From Nitrospiraceae bacterium (GTDB lineage Bacteria > Nitrospirota > Nitrospiria > Nitrospirales > UBA8639): 20,743 bases of DNA. Shown here piece by piece: positions 15,178-20,743 of the stretch. The position numbers and the translations under genes are program-made. The notes under the pieces are model-generated. The model searched no databases, was not told the DNA's origin, and worked only from the letters and a program-made list of their open reading frames with translations. Every line of letters begins with the position of its first letter. The first letter of the stretch is position 1. Location of the stretch: NCBI GenBank assembly GCA_003523945.1, contig DOFS01000209.1, positions 1 to 20,743 on the forward strand. Reading direction: 5' to 3'.

Positions 15178-15807
15178 ATGAAAACCCGCATAAGGATAGT
15201 GATCATTAGTATTTGTGCCATATTGGGGTACCCAGCGTTCCTGCTGGCAGAATCACAACCAGCTTCAGGAGCCCAACCGGTTGTACAAAATTTTGACTGG
15301 CTTCCTGGTGGAGAAGCGGAATTGTCTCGCGTTAAACCTGGCCAAGAACCTCCAGGGCAAGAACCGTATTATGTCACCATGCAGGTCAAGTTTGAATGTC
15401 TGTTGTTTGACGGAGACTGCAGCCAATTTCAGATCCTCAAGCCTCCGGTAGCTCAAGCCGTCGCATGGCACACCGTTGGTGGATGCACGGTTGAGGATGC
15501 GTTTGCCGGAGAACCGATTAAAGATGGGGTGTTTACTCTGCGACCAGGGGAACTCACGATGGTAAAAGTGGCCTATTTTAATGATACCGACAAGCCCGTC
15601 AGATTCCGTGGCATTCCGCATTATATCGAGCCTCAAAATTTACAGCCGGTGACGGTCATGAACTGCATGTGTTTGGGAGAAACTTATACGGTTCCACCGC
15701 ATACCGGATGGTTTCGTATCATCCGCTTGGGTCCGGCGTTTGATACGCCAAACGGGTCACGGGTGGTAGCCACACATGTGTTAACTAGTGATTCCTTAGT
15801 AGACTAA
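15178..15807 (+). CDS. Exported CxC-motif protein, Cys-rich (copy 1)
   Basis: 209 residues: a signal peptide (about 1-25, ending LLAES) and a soluble mature part with Cys at 74, 81, 103, 163 and 165. The signature C163-M-C165-x4-Y-T-x-P-x4-W-F-R-I-I lies near the C-terminus. The same 20-residue pattern occurs in the next gene. The CxC followed by hydrophobic strands recalls the copper-binding CFCF loop of Cox11/CtaG, but there is no N-terminal TM anchor of that kind and I do not claim homology. It is probably a periplasmic metal-binding or metal-delivery protein (inference). GAGGGAGG a few bases upstream favours the ATG at 15178 over the in-frame ATG at 15154. Confidence 0.75.
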   Translation: MKTRIRIVIISICAILGYPAFLLAESQPASGAQPVVQNFDWLPGGEAELSRVKPGQEPPGQEPYYVTMQVKFECLLFDGDCSQFQILKPPVAQAVAWHTVGGCTVEDAFAGEPIKDGVFTLRPGELTMVKVAYFNDTDKPVRFRGIPHYIEPQNLQPVTVMNCMCLGETYTVPPHTGWFRIIRLGPAFDTPNGSRVVATHVLTSDSLVD

Positions 15808-15835
15808 TGCGTTTCATTTCCTAAAGGAGAACACA

Positions 15836-16555
15836 ATGAAAACCTCGATTGTAACTATCTATATCGTGCTGATGGGTCTTGTGATTGGTTCGGGGCCCTC
15901 TGCGTTTTCTGAGGATCTCGTTGTACGGCCGCATATTCCCATGGGCCACAAACTTCCTATTATTCTTCCCCCCAAGGGGGAGGCTCCAGATCCGAATGAA
16001 TTTCCTCGTGAAGAGGGGAAAGTCAGTCTTCAGATCGTGTTCGAAACAGAAAAAGGGCTCAACCTGCCCATTCAGCAATTCTTGACCAGCCCACAGGATC
16101 CCAAGATGCTATGGCAAGACCGCTCCCTTTCACCTGCAGAAGTCGAGACAGTCAAAGTCCCGATCATGGGTGACCTTGATTCGGGGGAAGGGGCGATCGC
16201 CGGCCCGGTATCTCTTCCGCCGGGCTATTACTTTATTACCTTGGTCGTCGATAACCGGAAAGGGAAAGAAGACATTCAATTTTATGTCCCCGCGCCCAAT
16301 CCCAAAGACCACATCCTGCTGTCTTGGGATACGAGCTCCATTGCCATGTTGAACGTGGTCGCCAAATGTCTTTGTGCGAGCATCGTCTACACCGCTCCCA
16401 AAGGAGGAATTTGGTATCGAGTCATTGGGATTAACATTAATAAAGACATTCCGGTTCCCTCTCGAATGACCTTTGTGATGACGGCGATGAAAGGTCCTCG
16501 GGCATTACAACATGACCCGAAAAAAGATGAACCCCTTTTGATCAAAATGGAATAA
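15836..16555 (+). CDS. Exported CxC-motif protein (copy 2)
   Basis: 239 residues: a signal peptide (about 1-25, ending PSAFSED), a Pro/Glu-rich stretch (VRPHIPMGHKLPIILPPKG), then beta-rich sequence and the signature C178-L-C180-x4-Y-T-x-P-x4-W-Y-R-V-I. These are its only two mature Cys. The signature has the same length and spacing as in the preceding gene, so the two are distant paralogues or share one functional loop. It may deliver or bind copper or mercury in the periplasm (inference). It starts at ATG 15836 after AAAGGAG, 28 bp after the first copy, so they are one operon. Confidence 0.75.
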   Translation: MKTSIVTIYIVLMGLVIGSGPSAFSEDLVVRPHIPMGHKLPIILPPKGEAPDPNEFPREEGKVSLQIVFETEKGLNLPIQQFLTSPQDPKMLWQDRSLSPAEVETVKVPIMGDLDSGEGAIAGPVSLPPGYYFITLVVDNRKGKEDIQFYVPAPNPKDHILLSWDTSSIAMLNVVAKCLCASIVYTAPKGGIWYRVIGININKDIPVPSRMTFVMTAMKGPRALQHDPKKDEPLLIKME

Positions 16556-16573
16556 GCACGAAGGGTTAATCAC

Positions 16574-17158
16574 GTGCATTATCGGATAGGGTTGATTGGT
16601 TTGGGAACAGGACGACTTGTGCGGCCCCCCTTCATGTCACTGGCCATCATTGGTCTGACTTTGGTGGTGTTCTTTTTCTCTGCACTTGGTGGGGAAGAGG
16701 CAGCAGGGGGGGCGGAGCCGAATCGGGCTCCAACCTTCACGCTTCCCAATCTCCAAGGTCAGCCTGTCAGCCTGGGCGAACAGAAAGGAAAGGTGGTTCT
16801 TCTCAATTTCTGGGCAACATGGTGTAAGGATTGTGTGAGTGAAATGCCGGAGCTTGAAAAATTATATCAGAGATTTCGGAGCCAAGGCCTTTCTCTCCTT
16901 GCGATTGCTCTGGATAAAGAAGGCCAACCTGCCGTGGAAGCGTTTTTGAAGAATGAACACCTTAGCCTCAGCTATCCCATTCTCCTTGATCCCGCAGGAC
17001 TGGTTCCCAGGAGCTATCGGCTTTCATGGGTCCCGGTCACCATTGTGATTGGACGTGACGGAACGATTATTGAAACAGTTCTCGGAGCGAGACCGTGGGG
17101 CAGCGAGGAGGTGATGAATTCATTTGAACAGGTATTAAACACTCGCGGAAATGATTGA
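16574..17158 (+). CDS. TlpA/ResA-like thioredoxin
   Basis: 194 residues: a signal anchor (about 20-38, MSLAIIGLTLVVFFFSALGG), then a thioredoxin-fold domain with the peroxiredoxin-like extension. The active site is W-C84-K-D-C87 in NFWATWCKDC, with the cis-proline P154 (SWVPVT). Such proteins reduce disulfides in periplasmic proteins; here the likely clients are the CxC proteins encoded immediately upstream. The GTG at 16574 has AAGGG nearby; an ATG at 16634 (MSLAI) would give a shorter signal segment. It is 18 bp after the CxC gene, so the genes are likely co-transcribed. Confidence 0.88.
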   Translation: MHYRIGLIGLGTGRLVRPPFMSLAIIGLTLVVFFFSALGGEEAAGGAEPNRAPTFTLPNLQGQPVSLGEQKGKVVLLNFWATWCKDCVSEMPELEKLYQRFRSQGLSLLAIALDKEGQPAVEAFLKNEHLSLSYPILLDPAGLVPRSYRLSWVPVTIVIGRDGTIIETVLGARPWGSEEVMNSFEQVLNTRGND

Positions 17159-17204
17159 CCAACTCCTGGCGAGATGTAATCAATTTTGTCACGAAGGAGT
17201 GTAG

Positions 17205-17522
17205 ATGATGCAGGAAGGTAAACCGACAACTCAGGCGCCGACACTTGACGGCAAGCGTTCACGCGGATGGGTCATTACAGGATTGATTGGAGCCGGGGTC
17301 GTAGCATTATGTTGTTTCACTCCGGTTCTCGTTGGACTGTTGGCTGTCTCAGGGTTAGGGGCTCTCACGGGTTATTTAGATTTCGTTCTTCTGCCGGCCC
17401 TGGGTTTTTTTCTTTGTCTTCTTGCCTATGGGCTTCAAAAACCACCATCAGGTGAAGGATCCTGTTGCTCTGAACCCTCCTGGATGAAAGAGGAAAAAGA
17501 TTGCCAGAAAGGCCCTTTCTAA
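17205..17522 (+). CDS. merF: MerF mercuric ion transporter
   Basis: 105 residues, with two hydrophobic helices. Helix 1 holds the vicinal cysteines C36-C37 in VALCCFTPVLVGLL. A second pair C87-C88 (GSCCSEP) follows helix 2. The segment SGLGALTGYLDFVLLPALGFFL is a close match to MerF proteins, which carry Hg(II) across the inner membrane using these two Cys pairs. It has about 20 extra polar residues at the N-terminus and about 15 at the C-terminus. AAGGAG lies just before the start; ATG at 17205 or 17208 are both possible. It sits 46 bp after the TlpA-like gene. Confidence 0.93.
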   Translation: MMQEGKPTTQAPTLDGKRSRGWVITGLIGAGVVALCCFTPVLVGLLAVSGLGALTGYLDFVLLPALGFFLCLLAYGLQKPPSGEGSCCSEPSWMKEEKDCQKGPF

Positions 17523-17586
17523 ACCATACGCAAGCGATGTAATAGGCTGACACCAAATTTAAATTGCCGCGTCATGGGAGAAACCT

Positions 17587-18060
17587 ATGTCACAATGTTG
17601 TGTCACATCATCAACGGGAGCTGCACCAAGCTGCCCGATGAACGGAAAACCGACCAAACCCGTTGCGAGAACGACGGTGGAGGGGCTTCTCAAGCCAGAA
17701 TTCAAACCAAATTTATTGCCTCAATCCTATTATTTTTGTAATGCTCCAGACTGCGATATTGTATATGTCTCAGAAGGAGAAGATCATCTCGTCACCAAAG
17801 ATATGCTCATCGTACGCGTCGGGATCAAGGAAACTGAAGATCCGATCCCACTTTGCTATTGTTTTGGTTTTGAGCGCGCAGATGTCCAAGAAGATATCCG
17901 CAGGAAAAACAGAACTGATATCGAAATAATCATAAGACAACGTGTGAAGGCCAAAGAATGTTGGTGTGAGAAAGCGAATCCAAGCGGGGGCTGCTGTCTA
18001 GGAGAAGTCACGAAGGCCATTAAGGAAGCCAAAGTGTTAAGAGGTCAGGGTTCTCTTTAA
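17587..18060 (+). CDS. CopZ-type Cys-rich metallochaperone, likely Fe-S/Zn
   Basis: 157 residues, soluble, 13 Cys. The order CCVTSS..CPMNG, YYFCNAPDCDIVYVSEGEDH, CYCFGFERADV, ECWCEKANPSGGCCLGEV is the pattern of the CopZ N-terminal domain, which in Archaeoglobus CopZ holds a [2Fe-2S] cluster and a zinc ion. It has no heavy-metal-associated domain at the end. Such stand-alone domains occur in mer operons as putative metallochaperones. It may receive the metal from MerF and pass it to the downstream flavoprotein (inference). GGGAG at about 17577-17581 supports the ATG at 17587. Confidence 0.85.
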   Translation: MSQCCVTSSTGAAPSCPMNGKPTKPVARTTVEGLLKPEFKPNLLPQSYYFCNAPDCDIVYVSEGEDHLVTKDMLIVRVGIKETEDPIPLCYCFGFERADVQEDIRRKNRTDIEIIIRQRVKAKECWCEKANPSGGCCLGEVTKAIKEAKVLRGQGSL

Positions 18061-18210
18061 ATGATAGTGTTTTCTGTTTGGGAATCAGGCCATGAAAATG
18101 GGCAAACCTAAGAAGGCACTAATAGGTTCTGAAGTACATCCTGACCTGTTTACTGACCGACATTCTGCAAAATAAATTTTCCATCTTCCAATCTTGCCGG
18201 AGATTATCTC

Positions 18211-19575
18211 ATGAAGACTATATTTTTTGACCTCGTAGTCATCGGAACGGGATCGGCAGCCTCAACGGTCGCCTCACAATGCCGGTCAGCCGGGTGGAAA
18301 GTTGCAATTATTGATTCTCGCCCTTTCGGAGGGACGTGCGCCTTACGCGGATGTGATCCCAAAAAGGTGTTGGTGGGTGCCGCGGAGGTGCTTGATTGGA
18401 GTGCCCGGATGCGTGGCAACGGTTTCCTGGTAGAAAATGCCCGGATTCAATGGTCGGAACTCATGCGGTTCACGCGGTCTTTCACGGAGCCTGTTCCTTC
18501 CAATCGGGAGGAACGCTTTTCAAAAGCGGGCATTGACACATTTCATGGCCGTGCCCGGTTTACAGGACCTAACACGGTGGAAATCGGTTCTGATGTGCTG
18601 CAGGGCCATAAGATAGTTATTGCAACAGGGGCAATGCCGGTGGAGCTGTCGATTCCAGGAGCCGAAGCCATCACAACAAGCGAGCAATTTCTGGAACTGA
18701 CCGATTTGCCGCCCAACATCATTTTCATTGGTGGTGGCTATATCTCCTTTGAATTCGCACATGTTGCCGTACGAGCTGGGGCGCAGGTAAGCATTCTGCA
18801 TCGGGGTCAGCGTCCGCTTTCAGGATTTGATCAAGATCTGGTGGCTCTACTAATGGAATTCACGCGAGAATTGGGCATTGATGTCCACCTTGCCACAGAA
18901 GTTCAAGAAATTCAGGACAATGGTGAAGGCATCACGGTAATGGCTTCACCAAAACAAGGGAAAAATATTAAAATAAGGACGAAGATAGTCGTACATGGGG
19001 CCGGCCGTGTACCGGAAATTGGCGATTTAGCATTGGAAGCAGCAAACATTCACTATGATAAGAAACAAGGCGTGCTGGTGAATGACTATTTTCAGAGTAT
19101 ATCCAACCCCAATATCTACGCGGCGGGCGATGCAACATTGAATGCCGGTGGTCTCCCTCTGACCCCGGTCGCCAGTTATGAAGGAGAAATTGTGGCGTCT
19201 AATTTACTGAACGGGAATAACCGACAGCCCGATTATCTCGGCGTGCCTTCGGTGGTATTTACCATTCCACCCTTAGCCTCCGTCGGCTTAAGCGAGCAGA
19301 GGGCAAGAGAGGAGGGATTGAAGTTTCGGACGAATTTTGAGCGGACGTCCTCTTGGTATTCGTCGCGTCGAGTTGGTGAAACCTGCTCGGGCTTTAAAGT
19401 CTTATTGGAAGAAGGGACTGATCGAGTGTTGGGTGCGCATTTGATCGGTCATCACTCTGAAGAACTTATCAATCTTTTTGCGTTAGCCATTCGCTCTCAG
19501 TTACCTGCTGGCCATCTTAGGGAGTTGTTATATGCCTATCCGAGTCGCGCGTCAGATATCTGGTATATGGTTTAA
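18211..19575 (+). CDS. Pyridine nucleotide-disulfide oxidoreductase, MerA-like position
   Basis: 454 residues, three-domain FAD/NAD(P)H fold. The FAD site VIGTGSAAST is at 10-19, the redox disulfide GGTCALRGCDPKK has C43 and C48, the nucleotide site IGGGYIS is at 173-179, and YAAGDAT at 303-309 contacts FAD. MerA, glutathione reductase and lipoamide dehydrogenase share this frame. It has no N-terminal metal-binding domain and lacks the C-terminal vicinal Cys pair that MerA needs to take up Hg(II). The interface motif usually HPTxSE reads AYPSRASD (442-449), so both His and Glu of the catalytic dyad are absent. I therefore call it a family member of unknown substrate, not mercuric reductase. 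A short GGAG precedes ATG 18211. Confidence 0.88.
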   Translation: MKTIFFDLVVIGTGSAASTVASQCRSAGWKVAIIDSRPFGGTCALRGCDPKKVLVGAAEVLDWSARMRGNGFLVENARIQWSELMRFTRSFTEPVPSNREERFSKAGIDTFHGRARFTGPNTVEIGSDVLQGHKIVIATGAMPVELSIPGAEAITTSEQFLELTDLPPNIIFIGGGYISFEFAHVAVRAGAQVSILHRGQRPLSGFDQDLVALLMEFTRELGIDVHLATEVQEIQDNGEGITVMASPKQGKNIKIRTKIVVHGAGRVPEIGDLALEAANIHYDKKQGVLVNDYFQSISNPNIYAAGDATLNAGGLPLTPVASYEGEIVASNLLNGNNRQPDYLGVPSVVFTIPPLASVGLSEQRAREEGLKFRTNFERTSSWYSSRRVGETCSGFKVLLEEGTDRVLGAHLIGHHSEELINLFALAIRSQLPAGHLRELLYAYPSRASDIWYMV

Positions 19576-19597
19576 CAGAAACTTAATTGTGAGGTTG

Positions 19598-20743
19598 ATG
19601 ATGAAGACCACAAAAATCCATTTTGAAGTTGGTGAAGGAGTTCCAGACCATTAGCACATCGCATCGCGGCACAAAATCTCTTGCAGACCGTCGAGGGTGC
19701 GACTGTCGATATCGGTAGTCGCTCAGAATTTTTTAAAAACACTCAAAAACCGTATGGAAAACAGGGGAAAGATTATAAACGTTGGGCCTTAACCCGAGAG
19801 CAAGCCTGGCAATTCATGAAAACTGGGAATTTTCCTCAGGCGGAAACCACCTGGCGAAACGTGCTCGCCCTAGATCCCGAAGATGATCTGGCTCACTATA
19901 ACCTCGGGCTGACGCTGGTGGAACTCAAAAGGTTTGAAGAGGCGATCGCCTCCTTTCAAGCCAGTTTTCAACAGTCCAAGCAGCTAACTTTTTACCCTGA
20001 CGCCCTCTTTCAAATTGGGCAAGCCTTTGCGAAATTGCAACAATGGCAGCAGGCCATTGTCTATTATCAGCAAGTATTAGACATTCAGCATTTAAAAGAA
20101 GAGGATTTCTATGCCTTGAATTAGCCAGATCTCCCCAGCGTTGAAGCGGCACTCAATGAAGCCCAAACCCATGTGACGAATATTTCCCAATCCCATTTAA
20201 CAGGGGAGATCACACCATTTCCCCATCAGCAAGTGCCATCAAGAATAATTGAGGAGGAGCCTCTTTCAACCTCGTTTCTTGATTTAGGCCAGACTCTTTC
20301 AGAAAACAGTCAGACGCCTCTTCGGGTCAGGCCCCTTAGCGTGGATGTGATCAGAGGATGGTTCCGGCAGCTCATTACAGCCAAGGCTATTGGCCAAGAT
20401 GATTCAAAGGGTGGTTTCCTTGAAAATATTCCTCTTAATCCTGGGGATACATTTCCCGCAAGCCAACAGAGTATCTATCTCGTCTTTACCTTAACCACGC
20501 CCCCCGCTGACGCCAAGCAGATCACAACGCAATGGGTTGCTGAACAGGTAGAGCGCCATCCTCCCAACACAGTGATGGGAACCGATACGGTTTTGGTGGG
20601 GTTGAATGATAGTACCGGCTATTTCTTTTTAGACCAGCCCGAAGGGGGCTGGGCCGTTGGAACCTATCGCATTGATTTGTTTGTGGGAGAAGAAGTCTCA
20701 CCCTATACATACGTTGCGGATGTCCGGTTTCGGATTCAGTCCG
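19598..20743 (+). pseudogene. Broken TPR-repeat gene (runs off the window)
   Basis: The start ATGATGAAG at 19598 (GAGG upstream) encodes MMKTTKIHFEVGEGVPDH and stops at a TAG (19652-19654). One base over, the frame reads LAHRIAAQNLLQTVEGATVD and continues; adding one T at 19650-19652 would join them. This frame has three TPR-like repeats (about 19801-20090, e.g. MKTGNFPQAETTWRNVLALD) and then meets an in-frame TAG at 20122-20124. The same frame stays open beyond it for about 206 codons to the window end, with PDLPSVEAALNEAQ and a beta-rich domain ending RLDLFVGEE-like. Two lesions in one gene indicate a pseudogene, though two sequencing errors would look the same. It may once have been a metal-locus accessory protein. 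Confidence 0.7.

Noticed and set aside
18092..18175. Small frame MKMGKPKKALIGSEVHPDLF and seven more residues
   Set aside because: Only 27 codons, weak ribosome site, no recognisable family; kept as spacer between the metallochaperone and flavoprotein genes.
18211..19575. Canonical mercuric reductase MerA
   Set aside because: No C-terminal vicinal Cys pair, no N-terminal metal-binding domain, and the His/Glu dyad is replaced.
20122..20124. Stop-codon readthrough or pyrrolysine at the in-frame TAG
   Set aside because: The same gene also has a frameshift near 19652, so decay or sequence error is simpler.
1..20743. CRISPR arrays, tRNA, rRNA, integrase or attachment sites
   Set aside because: No regularly spaced repeats, no cloverleaf or rRNA-like stretch, and no recombinase gene were seen by eye.

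Overview
This window is a metal-resistance and envelope-stress island from a Gram-negative bacterium. It holds a complete tripartite RND efflux system (TolC-like, periplasmic adaptor, inner-membrane pump), many small Sec-exported proteins and a sigma-54 activator. GC is near 50% in most genes. The mix of RND pump, DUF302, DsrE, TlpA-like and TPR proteins suggests Nitrospirota (a Nitrospira-like genome). That placement is an inference from gene content only.

Left part (1-4050). A His-rich exported hypothetical protein and a decayed DUF1232 fragment lie on the minus strand. A divergent mer-type locus follows: a MerR-family regulator (minus) faces a four-TM protein with an RCGRTHC motif, a MerT-like transporter and a MerP-like exported heavy-metal-associated protein (plus). 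The promoter between them has the MerR-family signature: a 15-bp dyad inside a 19-bp spacer, overlapping a divergent minus-strand promoter. An AhpD-like CxxC protein with a CC tail and an exported DsrE-like protein come next.

Middle (4115-7351). A PAS-AAA+-Fis sigma-54 activator is followed by a single 38-bp Tn3-family (Tn21/Tn501-type) terminal inverted repeat at 5580-5617. A GC-richer ACR3/BASS-type permease on the minus strand abuts it and looks transferred. About 470 bp of AT-richer, palindrome-rich DNA separates it from a DF-family thioredoxin-like protein.

Right part (7402-20743). A STAS-like protein, outer-membrane factor, adaptor and RND pump are packed with ATGA overlaps or a small gap. 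Two DUF302 paralogues follow, then two exported proteins sharing one 20-residue CxC signature, a TlpA-like thioredoxin, a MerF transporter, a CopZ-type Cys-rich metallochaperone and a pyridine nucleotide-disulfide oxidoreductase in the position expected of MerA. That enzyme lacks the C-terminal Cys pair of mercuric reductase and the usual His/Glu dyad. The window ends in a TPR gene broken by a frameshift and an in-frame stop.

Working model (inference): MerP/MerT and MerF bring in or relay a soft metal, the Cys-rich carriers pass it to the flavoprotein or the RND pump, and the exported DUF302 and CxC proteins protect or deliver in the periplasm. The system has mercury-type transport parts at both ends but no canonical MerA.
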